Source of the DNA: CAZMGV01 sp964621525 [NCBI: uncultured bacterium]
GTDB taxonomy: Bacteria > JAGRBM01
NCBI GenBank assembly: GCA_964621525.1
Contig: CAZUMS010000019.1
Span: forward strand, 15,651 to 79,650
Reading direction: 5' to 3'
Length of the DNA: 64,000 nt
Of the stretch, positions 34,190-43,131 are shown piece by piece (the stretch's first letter is position 1; every line of letters starts with the position of its first letter). The translations under genes were made by a program, and so were the position numbers. The notes under the pieces were generated by a model. The model was not told where the DNA came from. It made no database searches and saw only the letters and a program-made list of their open reading frames with translations.

Positions 34190-35322
34190 GGCTCGGCCAT
34201 TCCCCTGTGGAAGCGGGGTACCCGGCGGGAGACGGCGCAGAAGATCTCGTAGGGGATCGTGCCCAGCCACCCCGCCCATTCCTCGACCGTAACGCTGGCT
34301 GAGCCGTCCCGGCCGATGATCGTCACCTCGTTACCGGTTCGCACGTCACCTGCATCGGTGACGTCCACGGCGATGAGATCCATGGAGACGCGCCCCGCGA
34401 CCGGTACCCGACGCCCGTTCACGATGACCTGCGCACGGTTCGTGAGCGACCGGCTGAAGCCGTCCGCGTAACCGGCAGAAACGATGGCTATGGTGGAGTC
34501 CCGTTCTGCCTTCCAGAGGGCGCTGTAACCCACGGGGTCCCCGGTTTTCACGCGCTTCACCTGCCGGATGCGCGCTTTCCAGGAGAAAGCCGGTTCGAGC
34601 CGGATCTGGTTCCGGGTGATCTCAGCCATGTGGGCTCCGTAGAGCATGATCCCGGGCCGCACGAGATCGTGCCGGGTCCGCGGCAGCGTGACGGCGCCGG
34701 TGGAATTGGACAGGTGCCGGAACAGCCGCCGTCCGCTCACCCTCTCGACGGTTTCCACCGCCCGCTCGAATGCCTGCAACTGCCCCTGGGTCTGATCGCC
34801 CTGCGGATCCTCGGCGCTTGCGAAGTGGCTCATTACCCCTTCGAGCGAGAGGCCGGGGCTGGTCATGATTTTCGAGGTGATCCGCTCGAGATCGTCCATG
34901 GCCGCACCCAGGCGGTGCATACCGGTATCCACCTTGAGGTGTACGTGGAGCTTGCGGTCCCACTGACGGCCTTCGGCATCCAGCGCTTCGATCAGTTCGT
35001 CCGTAAAGACGGCGCACTGGAGGCTGAACTCGCGGATGGCCTCGGCCTCTTCGGGTTCCGCGCCGCCCAGCAGCAGGATGGGGGCCTGGATCCCCGCCAT
35101 CCGGAGCTCCACGCCTTCTTCCAGCCGGGCGACGCCGAGCCATTCGGCGCCGGCACCGACGAGCGTGCGGGCGACCGGGACCGCGCCATGACCGTAGGCG
35201 TCCGCCTTGACGATTCCCATGATTCCGACACCGGGGCCCACGGCTTCCCGGATCCGGTGATAGTTGGCAAGGATCGCCCGGAGGTCGACTTCGACAAAGG
35301 TGGGGCGGCTGTTTTCCGGCAT
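34186..35322 (-). CDS. alr: Alanine racemase
   Basis: A 378-residue PLP enzyme that interconverts L- and D-alanine for peptidoglycan. K39 in GIVKADAYGHGA binds PLP; VSAGYADGFSRSL provides the second catalytic Tyr of the opposite subunit; DTGMHRLG, HLSNSTGAV, RPGIMLYG and VPVAGRVSMDLIAVDVT complete the family blocks. ATG 35322 is preferred; the longer frame to 35415 adds residues without a family counterpart. It starts the alr-mlaE-mlaF-mlaD unit, a link between cell-wall precursor supply and envelope lipid transport. Confidence 0.95.
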   Translation of the reverse strand: MPENSRPTFVEVDLRAILANYHRIREAVGPGVGIMGIVKADAYGHGAVPVARTLVGAGAEWLGVARLEEGVELRMAGIQAPILLLGGAEPEEAEAIREFSLQCAVFTDELIEALDAEGRQWDRKLHVHLKVDTGMHRLGAAMDDLERITSKIMTSPGLSLEGVMSHFASAEDPQGDQTQGQLQAFERAVETVERVSGRRLFRHLSNSTGAVTLPRTRHDLVRPGIMLYGAHMAEITRNQIRLEPAFSWKARIRQVKRVKTGDPVGYSALWKAERDSTIAIVSAGYADGFSRSLTNRAQVIVNGRRVPVAGRVSMDLIAVDVTDAGDVRTGNEVTIIGRDGSASVTVEEWAGWLGTIPYEIFCAVSRRVPRFHRGMAEP

Positions 35323-35512
35323 ACGACGACCTGCGCGTGCGCTCCCCCGTTCGGATATTCCCTTAACCGCCGTCTGGACTTCCGGCGAGTTTACTACCCG
35401 GCAGTCCGGAAACAATTTCCCGGTGACAGCAGGCCATACTTGTGTAAGTGACCGGTTTTACTGCCCGCGATACCGGCTAAGATGGATGGACTGAGAGGCG
35501 GCCGTAACGGAC

Positions 35513-37660
35513 GTGCGTGCGCTGGTTGTCACGAGCAACACCCGGCTCTCGGCCAAGCTGGCCGAGGTCCTGCAGCCGCTTGTGCCGGAGGTGGATGAGC
35601 GTCAGGACGGGGAAACCGCCCTCCATACTTTCGCCCAGAACGACTACCAGCTGGTGGTTACGGACCTCGCACTGGCCCGGCTTTCGGGGCCGGATTTCAT
35701 CCGCAAGGTCCGGAGCCTCGACAAGGGCCGCTCGGTTCCCATCGTGTTCATGAGCATGGAACTCAAGGACAAGGCGCTGCCGCAGCGTCTTGCGCAGAGT
35801 TTCCGGGTGGGGCCTTACCTCCAGATGCCGTTTCCGTTCCCGCGATTTCTGGAAGCGGCGAAGCGGGCGCTGGCCACCGGAGCCCAGGTCCCGGCGGTTC
35901 CGGTGACGCCGGTTCCGGTGTCATTACCCGTACCGCAGCCGGTTGCCGCACCGGCCCCGAAACCCGCCGCCCGGCTGAGCGCTCCCGGTTCCGGACCGCT
36001 CAAGCTGGTCTGGGGCGGTTCGGCGGCGGGATCGCTGCCCAATTTCGAAGATGTGATGATTCTGGTGAAGACCGAGGGCTATACCTGCAAGGGGCGGCTC
36101 ATGGGCGGCGGGAAAATCGTCGCTCTGTCCTTTCACAAGGGGCTTCCGCTCGCCGAATTCACCGGGGCCGGGCACCCGGCACTGGACGACTATCTGAAAG
36201 CCGGCTTTCTGACCCAGGACGAATTCGACCGCCTGAAGCGGATCACTCCGCCGGCGGAAGTGGAGCGGCTGCTCGCGGGTGCCGGAGTCGTGAGTCCCGG
36301 CGACCTGTCGAAGAAGCGGGCCGAAATTCTCGGCGTCCGCCTGGGTGAAGTGCTACGCTGGCCCGAAGGCACGCTGATCATGGAGTCCCAGTCGGCGGAT
36401 GCAGGGCCGACGGAGCGGCTTTACGGCGAACTCGCACTTGCCCATGCGGTCGCCCACGACGTCCGTGCGTCGTCGAATCCGATCAAGCTGTCGACACTTC
36501 AGAACCAGCTGAAGAACGCCTTTCTCGCTCCGGCAAAGGATCTGCCGTATTTCGCCCGGCTGCTTCCCCTGTCCGCAGAGGAAGAGAAGGTCGTCGATCT
36601 CGTAAAAAGGCCGGTTGCCGTCCAGGAGATCATCCGCAGCGTCCGCCAGCCGGATGCGGCTTGGAATGTCATCCGGATCCTGCTCGCCTTGAGGCTCGTG
36701 ACGCGGCACGCACAGGCTCCTCAGGGCGTGAATGTGGAGTTCCCGCTGGCCTTCCGCTCCTCGCACCGCCCTGCGGCTGCCGGGAGTGTGGCGGCAAAGG
36801 CTTCCGGCGAGGACACCCTGGAGCTGATCGATCTGTCGGGCGACCTTGCCGACGAACTGGACGAGATTGTCTCGGACCTGCGGGACAAGTCGGCCGTGCC
36901 CCAGCAGACCGCCCAGCAGGCGGCACAGAGCGACGATCAGCGGAAGCTGGAGAACGAGCTGTTCGACGAACTGGCCCGGGCGAAGAAGGTGAACTACTAC
37001 GAGCTGCTCGGCACGAAGCGGAGCGGGTTCAACTTCCAGGAGGCGAAGAAGAAGTATTTCGAGCTCCAGCGGAAGTTCTCTCCGGACAAGTTCATCATGT
37101 CGGCGGGCGACGTCATGTCGAAAGCCCAGGAACTGCTCGAAAAGCTGTCGGTCGCCTTCGAGACTCTTTCCGACGTGGGCAAGAAGCAGAACTACGACCA
37201 GAAGCTCTCGACCCAGCAGATGATGGCCGGAGAAGGCGGCTCGGGCGGAAAGACCCTTCAGGCGGACGTGGCTTTCCAGAGCGGACTCGCGCTCATGGAA
37301 ACCGAGGAATGGGAAGCCGCCGTCAAGCAGTTCGAAATCGCCAGAAAGATCCAGCCCGGCGTCACGCTTCACGAGGTGAACCAGGCCTGGGCGATCTACA
37401 AGAATCCGAAGAACAGGGGCAATACCACTGCCGTAGCCGAGGTCAAAAAGCTCCTGAACAACGCCGTTGTCCGTGACCCGCGTTGTGCCATCGGGTTCGC
37501 CTACCGGGCCTGGATGCTGGTGGACGACGGCAAGGTGGATCTCGCCGCCATGGAGTTCGGCAAAGCACTCCGCATCGACGCCAACCTCAAGATCGCCCAG
37601 CAGGGCCTGAAGAAGGTGGAAGATCTGCGCAAGTCCCAGAAGAAGGGGCTGTTCGGATGA
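35513..37660 (+). CDS. Pseudo-receiver / DUF4388-like / J-domain-like / TPR protein
   Basis: A 715-residue multidomain protein. Residues 1-125 are a receiver fold (LVVTDLALARLSG keeps the Asp), but the upstream acidic pair is lost (VVTSNTR) and the switch Lys is Gln (YLQMPF), so it is probably not phosphorylated. A Pro/Val linker follows, then about 160-310 a DUF4388-like region (GYTCKGRLMGGGKIVALSFH). Residues about 480-565 resemble a J domain (NYYELLGTKRSG, FSPDKF) with SPD in place of the HPD that activates Hsp70. The end has two TPR-like repeats. Start GTG 35513. The stop overlaps the next glycosyltransferase by 4 nt. Confidence 0.78.
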   Translation: MRALVVTSNTRLSAKLAEVLQPLVPEVDERQDGETALHTFAQNDYQLVVTDLALARLSGPDFIRKVRSLDKGRSVPIVFMSMELKDKALPQRLAQSFRVGPYLQMPFPFPRFLEAAKRALATGAQVPAVPVTPVPVSLPVPQPVAAPAPKPAARLSAPGSGPLKLVWGGSAAGSLPNFEDVMILVKTEGYTCKGRLMGGGKIVALSFHKGLPLAEFTGAGHPALDDYLKAGFLTQDEFDRLKRITPPAEVERLLAGAGVVSPGDLSKKRAEILGVRLGEVLRWPEGTLIMESQSADAGPTERLYGELALAHAVAHDVRASSNPIKLSTLQNQLKNAFLAPAKDLPYFARLLPLSAEEEKVVDLVKRPVAVQEIIRSVRQPDAAWNVIRILLALRLVTRHAQAPQGVNVEFPLAFRSSHRPAAAGSVAAKASGEDTLELIDLSGDLADELDEIVSDLRDKSAVPQQTAQQAAQSDDQRKLENELFDELARAKKVNYYELLGTKRSGFNFQEAKKKYFELQRKFSPDKFIMSAGDVMSKAQELLEKLSVAFETLSDVGKKQNYDQKLSTQQMMAGEGGSGGKTLQADVAFQSGLALMETEEWEAAVKQFEIARKIQPGVTLHEVNQAWAIYKNPKNRGNTTAVAEVKKLLNNAVVRDPRCAIGFAYRAWMLVDDGKVDLAAMEFGKALRIDANLKIAQQGLKKVEDLRKSQKKGLFG

Positions 37661-38388
37661 TCTCCGTCGTGATCCCCGCCTACAACGAGGAGCAGCGGCT
37701 TCCCCCGACGCTGGACCAGTTCCTTGCGTTTTTCCGGGGATACGGCGAACCGTTCGAGATCATCGTGGCGAACGACGGATCGACGGACGGGACGGCCGCC
37801 GTCGTCCGGAAATACATGGAAATGGCCCCGGAACTCCGCCTGCTGGACCTGAGTCCCAATGGCGGAAAGGGGCGCGCGGTGAGGGCGGGGCTCCTCGAGG
37901 CAAAAGGCGATATCTGGCTGTTCAGCGACGCCGACGGCTCCACGCCTCCGGAGGACTTCCCTGCGCTCCGGAAAGCCCTCGATAGCGGTGCCGACCTCGC
38001 CATGGGTTCACGGGCGATTCGCGGTGCGAAGCTCGATGTCCGGCAGCCAGTTATTCGTGAACTGCTCGGCCGGTGTTTCAATCTGGCGGTCCGGACGATC
38101 CTGTGGATTCCGTTTCACGACACCCAGTGCGGCTTCAAGGCGATGAAGGCATCTTCCATGCGTCCCTCCGTCGAGCAGCTCGCGACGCCTCATTTCGGCT
38201 TCGACTTCGAGCTGGTCTACCGGGCGCATCTTGCGGGGCTGAAGGTGGTCGAGGTCCCCGTCACCTGGCGCGACCGGGAGGGCAGCAAGGTGAATCCACT
38301 GAGAGACGGCATGATCATGGTCGGCAGCCTGTTCCAGATCCGGCAGCAGGTCCGCCGCGGACTGAAGGATAATCCGCCCGGTCAATGA
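37657..38388 (+). CDS. Glycosyltransferase family 2, dolichyl-phosphate glucosyltransferase-like
   Basis: A 243-residue GT-A enzyme close to ALG5/DPM-type: SVVIPAYNEEQRLPPTLDQF, EIIVANDGSTDGT, FSDADGSTPPEDF with the metal-binding DAD, GSRAIRGAKLD, and DTQCGFKAM. It would load a polyprenyl-phosphate with a sugar. ATG 37657 overlaps the upstream stop (ATGA) and its own stop overlaps the following methyltransferase-fusion gene (38385). The long upstream frame to 37483 is read-through of the previous gene. Confidence 0.9.
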   Translation: MISVVIPAYNEEQRLPPTLDQFLAFFRGYGEPFEIIVANDGSTDGTAAVVRKYMEMAPELRLLDLSPNGGKGRAVRAGLLEAKGDIWLFSDADGSTPPEDFPALRKALDSGADLAMGSRAIRGAKLDVRQPVIRELLGRCFNLAVRTILWIPFHDTQCGFKAMKASSMRPSVEQLATPHFGFDFELVYRAHLAGLKVVEVPVTWRDREGSKVNPLRDGMIMVGSLFQIRQQVRRGLKDNPPGQ

Positions 38389-41129
38389 GCGGCGAAACTC
38401 CAGAAGTCCGGGGCATGGAGGCCGCCGAGTTCGAGGCCATGGCCGCCGTCGAGGACCGCCACTGGTGGTTCCGCGGCAAGCGGGCCATCGTGACCGAGCT
38501 TCTCAGGGAGGCCGGAGTCCATGGCCGTGTGCTCGATGCCGGTTGCGGAACCGGCGGTAATCTCCCCGCGCTGATGCGATTCGGCGAAGCGGTCGGTGTT
38601 GAAAAGGATCCGGTGGCGCTGGAATTCGCCCGGAAGAAGTCCGGCGGTCTGGTGGTCGAGGGGGAAATCACGGCACTCCCGTTCTGGGACAATGAATTCG
38701 ACGGGATAGTAACCACCGACGTCATGGAGCATGTGGCGGACGACCGGAAGGCACTTGCCGAACTGTACCGGGTACTCAAGCCCGGCGGAACCCTGGTGCT
38801 GACGGTTCCGGCCCACCCGTTCATGTGGACCGGGCATGACGTCGTGCTCGGGCATGTGCGGCGTTACACCATGGACAGTTTCCGGGAGCTGCTGGCGTCG
38901 GCTCCCGATCTGGAAACCGAAACGGTGTCGTACATGAATTGCGCCGCCTTTGTTCCGGCTGCGCTGCAGAGATGGCGGAGGGCCCGCCGTGAGAAGCGTG
39001 CCGGAGCTCCGGATCTATCCAGCGATACGGCAGATGTTCCGCCGGCATTCGCGAACGAAATGGCATACCGGATATTCGCGGCTGAACGGAAGCTGCTGCC
39101 CGGAATATCCTTGCCGTTCGGGGTCTCGATTGTAGCAGTCCTCAGGAAAAGAGGATCTGAAGCTTCTTCTGCCAGGCTGACTGGGGCCCCGGTTTCGTGG
39201 GGCTGGCTCCTGGCCATTGTTGCCCTGCTGCTTGCGTGCTCGTCGCAGCTTACCGGCCAGTGGCTGGCAGGTCACGAGGGGCCTGCCTATCTGTTCCGGG
39301 CGTCTGAGTTTTTCAGCCTCCTGAGCCAGGGTGAACTGTATCCGCGCTGGTGTGCAGACTTTTACTGGGGCTATGGGTACCCGTTCTTTGTATTCTACTC
39401 ACCCGGTCTCTTTTATACGTCATCAGTCTTCAGGTTCTTTGGCCTTCCGGTGGATACCTCAGTCTCGCTGGCCGCCTGCGTCTCGAATCTGCTTCTGTTC
39501 ATGGGAAGCTACCGGCTGGCCGGATTGTATACGCGGCAGCGCAGTGTGGCCTTTGCGGCTTCCCTGTTTTCCCTCCTGGCATTTTACCGGTTCGTCCAGG
39601 TCCACGTCCGGACGGATTATGCCGAGGCTTTTGCGACCGCACTAGTCCCATGGGTGCTGGCCGAGGCAGTCATTCTTTCCAGGTCGATGGAACGTAAGGC
39701 CCTCGTCCGGCTTGCATTAATGCACGCGCTGGTATTTTTTTCTCATACCATTACAGCGGTGATGACCAGCGCAGCACTGGGGCTCATCGGACTCTCGATG
39801 CTGGTCCGGGGCGATGCCAGAGCTTTTGCCAGGGTTGCAGCGGGATCTCTACTCGCGGTGATGGTCGCTTCCGTATACTGGCTCCCTGCATTTGTGGAGC
39901 AGAAATATGTCCAGACCGAAAAGCTCGTCGAGAAGAGTGACGACGTAAACTACCACTATGCGGACCATTTCGTTTATCCGGAACAGCGGGTTCGTATGGA
40001 GTTCTATTACGGAGATTCCCGTGCCGGGCAGGATGACAGGCTGTCTTTCGCGAGCTCCTGGGTGTTCTGGGTCATTGCCGGGTGTGCGGCTTTCCTGGCC
40101 GCGAGCCGTCCGGCATGGCGGAGGAAAAATGGAGGAATCCTGCTGGGCTGGATCCTGACCAATCTGATGATGATGCCCGCGGCCGGGGTTCTCTGGGACC
40201 ATCTGCCGATGATCCCGTATTTCCAGTTCCCATGGAGATTTCTGCTGCTGGATCTCGTCGTGGCTGCCCCGCTTGCAGCCGCGGTCCTGGATGAGCTGAT
40301 CCTCCGCAAGCCTTCGAAACCTGAGTTGGGAATCCTTGCAGTTCTGGCGGCGGGACTTTGCTCACTCCAGTTCCGGCTGATTATCCGTGACACATTCTGG
40401 GAAGCGATATCCGGCGGGCATCCGAATGCTGCTGCTGCCTGGTGGGGCATGCCGCTCATTCTGGCATTTGCCGTTGTGCTCGCCGTCGTTGTTTTCCTGG
40501 CATCGTCACAGTTGCTGCACGCCTATGTCCGTCTGGCAGTGGCGTCACTGATTCTTTGCATGTTGCCGGTCTCGCTTTCGGCGATGCTTCGCGGCCTCTA
40601 TTCGCCCATGAAAATCGACGCGGACCTCCGTCGGGCCATCGATCAGCCGCTGTTCATGCAGAAATACGGGCTCGTGCTGCCGGGCGGCAAGGTCATTCCG
40701 GTCTCGACGGCTGCGCAGGACGAGTACCTGCCGAAGACCGCCCGGGTGGACTCCCAGAAGCCTCCGGAGAGTCCGGTCCGGATCCTGTCCGGATCGGGCC
40801 GGGCGAAGGTGGTCGATCAATGGGGCGACCGGCGGACCTATGAAGTGGAGATGGACACGCCCGGAACTGTCGAGGCTGCGTATTTCTACTATCCCGGTGT
40901 CCAGGTGGACGTGGACGGCTCGGCGAGAGAGCCGGGGCTCAGCCTGAATGGGCTTGTGACCGTGACGCTCGATCCGGGCCGCTACCGGGTGGATGTATTC
41001 TACGACGCATCGCCGCTCCAGAAGAAGGCGGCTCTACTGTCCCTCCTTGGAGTGATCATCTGCGCGCTGCTCTATGTATCGCCGGCATTCAAGCGCCGTC
41101 TGGAAGCCGGGGAGCGTGCCGGTGGCTGA
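38385..41129 (+). CDS. SAM methyltransferase fused to a polytopic glycan-type membrane protein
   Basis: 914 residues. Residues about 1-260 are a complete class I methyltransferase (WWFRGKRAIV, VLDAGCGTGGNLPALMRFGE, TDVMEHVADDRKALAELYRV, LKPGGTLVLTVP) ending in FGVSIVAVLRKR, which is normally a C-terminus. From about 272 on there are about ten hydrophobic segments, with YPRWCADFYWGYGYPFF and VRTDYAEAFATALVPWVLAE, the pattern of the 6-pyruvoyl-tetrahydropterin synthase-related/YfhO-like membrane family. The next gene is a paralogue of this second half. It ends in a beta-rich domain (WGDRRTYEVEMD). Frame is continuous, so a true fusion; the middle part is AT-richer than neighbours. Confidence 0.85.
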   Translation: MSGETPEVRGMEAAEFEAMAAVEDRHWWFRGKRAIVTELLREAGVHGRVLDAGCGTGGNLPALMRFGEAVGVEKDPVALEFARKKSGGLVVEGEITALPFWDNEFDGIVTTDVMEHVADDRKALAELYRVLKPGGTLVLTVPAHPFMWTGHDVVLGHVRRYTMDSFRELLASAPDLETETVSYMNCAAFVPAALQRWRRARREKRAGAPDLSSDTADVPPAFANEMAYRIFAAERKLLPGISLPFGVSIVAVLRKRGSEASSARLTGAPVSWGWLLAIVALLLACSSQLTGQWLAGHEGPAYLFRASEFFSLLSQGELYPRWCADFYWGYGYPFFVFYSPGLFYTSSVFRFFGLPVDTSVSLAACVSNLLLFMGSYRLAGLYTRQRSVAFAASLFSLLAFYRFVQVHVRTDYAEAFATALVPWVLAEAVILSRSMERKALVRLALMHALVFFSHTITAVMTSAALGLIGLSMLVRGDARAFARVAAGSLLAVMVASVYWLPAFVEQKYVQTEKLVEKSDDVNYHYADHFVYPEQRVRMEFYYGDSRAGQDDRLSFASSWVFWVIAGCAAFLAASRPAWRRKNGGILLGWILTNLMMMPAAGVLWDHLPMIPYFQFPWRFLLLDLVVAAPLAAAVLDELILRKPSKPELGILAVLAAGLCSLQFRLIIRDTFWEAISGGHPNAAAAWWGMPLILAFAVVLAVVVFLASSQLLHAYVRLAVASLILCMLPVSLSAMLRGLYSPMKIDADLRRAIDQPLFMQKYGLVLPGGKVIPVSTAAQDEYLPKTARVDSQKPPESPVRILSGSGRAKVVDQWGDRRTYEVEMDTPGTVEAAYFYYPGVQVDVDGSAREPGLSLNGLVTVTLDPGRYRVDVFYDASPLQKKAALLSLLGVIICALLYVSPAFKRRLEAGERAGG

Positions 41130-43131
41130 AACCGCGGGTGCTCCGGTCCGAAGCGGTGCCGGTACGGCATCCGCCTGCCTCTGGATCGCGGGCGTTCTTG
41201 GCCTCCTCGCGATCCCGTTTCTCGCGTTTGGCTGGTACTCCACCCACGATGGGCTCACCTATCCGGTCCGGGCAGCGGAATGGTCCTATCTGTATGCGAG
41301 TGGCGACCGGTATCCCCGCTGGGCTGCCAGCTTCTACTGGGGATTCGGCTACCCGATCTTCAACTTCTTTCCCCCGCTGGTTTATTTCCTATCCCATCTG
41401 CTGATGCAGGCGGGGCTGACGGCCCCCGTTGCGGTCCGGGTGCTGGAACTGTCGGCGTTCCTCACGGGCTTTGCCGGCTGCTACCGCCTCGCACGCCTGT
41501 GGGCCTCGCCCCGGATTGCCTTTGCCGCCGCCATTGCGGGGATGCTGGCCCCCTACCGGCTCGTCGACGTCTATGTCCGGGGGGACCTCGCCGAATCGTT
41601 CGCCTTCGGACTCGTCCCCTTCGTCCTGGCCGAAGCGGTGGTGCTGGGCAGGAACTACTGCACCCGGGCCGGATTCCGGCTCGCGCTGTTTCTGGCGCTC
41701 GTGTTCTATTCGCACACGCTAACCTCGTTCATGTGTTCGCTCGCCCTGGCTGCCATGGGCTTATACGCGCTTGTGCGCGGCCGCTGGCAGGTGTTCGTCT
41801 CGGTCGGGCTCTGGAGCGGACTCGGCCTGCTGCTCTCGGCGGCGTGCTGGATACCCGCCTACTTTGAGCACGGTCTGGTGAATGTAAAGGTCGCCACCGA
41901 GGCGCGGGATTTTTATTCCTATCACTGGGCGGACCATTTCCTGGAATGGTGGCAGCAGCTCGACCCGTCCTGGGGAATCGGTCCCTCCCTGCCGGGGCCT
42001 GGGGACCGCATGAATTTCTCGGCCAGCGTCGTGCTGGTCGCGGCGGCGGTCTATGCGGCCGGACGGTTGCGGACAGCCTCGGGCCGGCTGCTCTACGGGC
42101 CTGTCCTGGCCGCCCTTCTGGTGACCGGGCTTCTGACCATCGGCCTCAGCAAGCCGCTCTGGTCGGTTTTTCCACTCATGCACTTTTTCCAGTTTCCCTG
42201 GCGGTTCCTCCTCCTGGAGACGGTGACCGGGACGGCCCTTATTGCCCTCGTGCTGACCGAACTCGTCGAAAGCGAAGAGGCTGTTCCGGATGAACGCAGC
42301 ACTGCAGGACCGGCCGGCGGAGTGCCGGGCGCAGGGTGGCTGCAGGTGGCGGCGCTGGTTCTGGCGCTCGGAGTCGCGGCGATCTGGTTCAATGCCGATC
42401 CGGAGCTCTGGCAGACGATCGGCGGGCTTCAGTCAGCCCGTCTGGCGCTGGTTGCGGGGCTGGGGCTCGCGCTGCTGGCCGCCTGGAGGCTGAACGGAGC
42501 GGTGGCGGCTGCCGCGGCCGCCGCAGTGCTGGCTGCAACCCCGAATGTTATCTCCACGCTCCGGTATGCTCAGGAAACCGCCATTCCGGCTGAACGGATC
42601 CGGGACAATCCGTCCTTTACCAGTCCGGTGTTCCGTGAACAGACGTCACTTCGACGCCATGACGGAGTGATCGAACCGCTCCAGACCACGGGGACCGATG
42701 AGTTTCTGCCGCTCGGTGCTTCCCGTCCCCCGGAAGAACTTCGCGGAAAGGTTCAGTTCCGGGAAAGCGACGAAGGCACGTCATACCGGCTTCTGGAGCA
42801 GCTGGGGAGTTACCGTCACTGGGAGATCGTTTCGCCCCGGCAGCAGGACGTCCTGCTGCCGGTTTTCGACTTTCCCGGCTGGTCTGTCTTCGTCGACGAT
42901 ATCCGCGTCATTCACGGTTCAGGCCCGGATGGGCTGATCCGGGTCCAGGTGCCCGGCCGGATCAGTCAGGTCAGCATGCGCTACACCGGTACCCAGATTC
43001 AGGCTGGCAGCGAACTGCTTTCGATCGTCGCGATCATTCTCTGGGGCGGCGGATGGCTCTGGTACGAGGAAAAACGGCGGCAAAGATCCCGGCATCCGCC
43101 GGATGTCAGCCCTCCGCCTCCAGCCCCATAG
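41122..43131 (+). CDS. Polytopic membrane protein related to the preceding fusion
   Basis: 669 residues, about ten hydrophobic segments, and clear similarity to the second half of the previous protein: GLTYPVRAAEWSYLYASGDRYP, RWAASFYWGFGYP, DVYVRGDLAESFAFGLVPFV, HFFQFPWRFLLLETVTG, and a C-terminal domain ending LPVFDFPGWSVFVDD. The extracytoplasmic loops and acidic RxD-type first loop suggest a GT-C-like or other lipid-linked sugar-dependent membrane enzyme; not proven. Start GTG 41122, with GGGGAG 7 nt upstream; it overlaps the previous stop by 8 nt. It overlaps a converging minus-strand gene tail by 26 nt. Confidence 0.82.
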   Translation: MAETAGAPVRSGAGTASACLWIAGVLGLLAIPFLAFGWYSTHDGLTYPVRAAEWSYLYASGDRYPRWAASFYWGFGYPIFNFFPPLVYFLSHLLMQAGLTAPVAVRVLELSAFLTGFAGCYRLARLWASPRIAFAAAIAGMLAPYRLVDVYVRGDLAESFAFGLVPFVLAEAVVLGRNYCTRAGFRLALFLALVFYSHTLTSFMCSLALAAMGLYALVRGRWQVFVSVGLWSGLGLLLSAACWIPAYFEHGLVNVKVATEARDFYSYHWADHFLEWWQQLDPSWGIGPSLPGPGDRMNFSASVVLVAAAVYAAGRLRTASGRLLYGPVLAALLVTGLLTIGLSKPLWSVFPLMHFFQFPWRFLLLETVTGTALIALVLTELVESEEAVPDERSTAGPAGGVPGAGWLQVAALVLALGVAAIWFNADPELWQTIGGLQSARLALVAGLGLALLAAWRLNGAVAAAAAAAVLAATPNVISTLRYAQETAIPAERIRDNPSFTSPVFREQTSLRRHDGVIEPLQTTGTDEFLPLGASRPPEELRGKVQFRESDEGTSYRLLEQLGSYRHWEIVSPRQQDVLLPVFDFPGWSVFVDDIRVIHGSGPDGLIRVQVPGRISQVSMRYTGTQIQAGSELLSIVAIILWGGGWLWYEEKRRQRSRHPPDVSPPPPAP

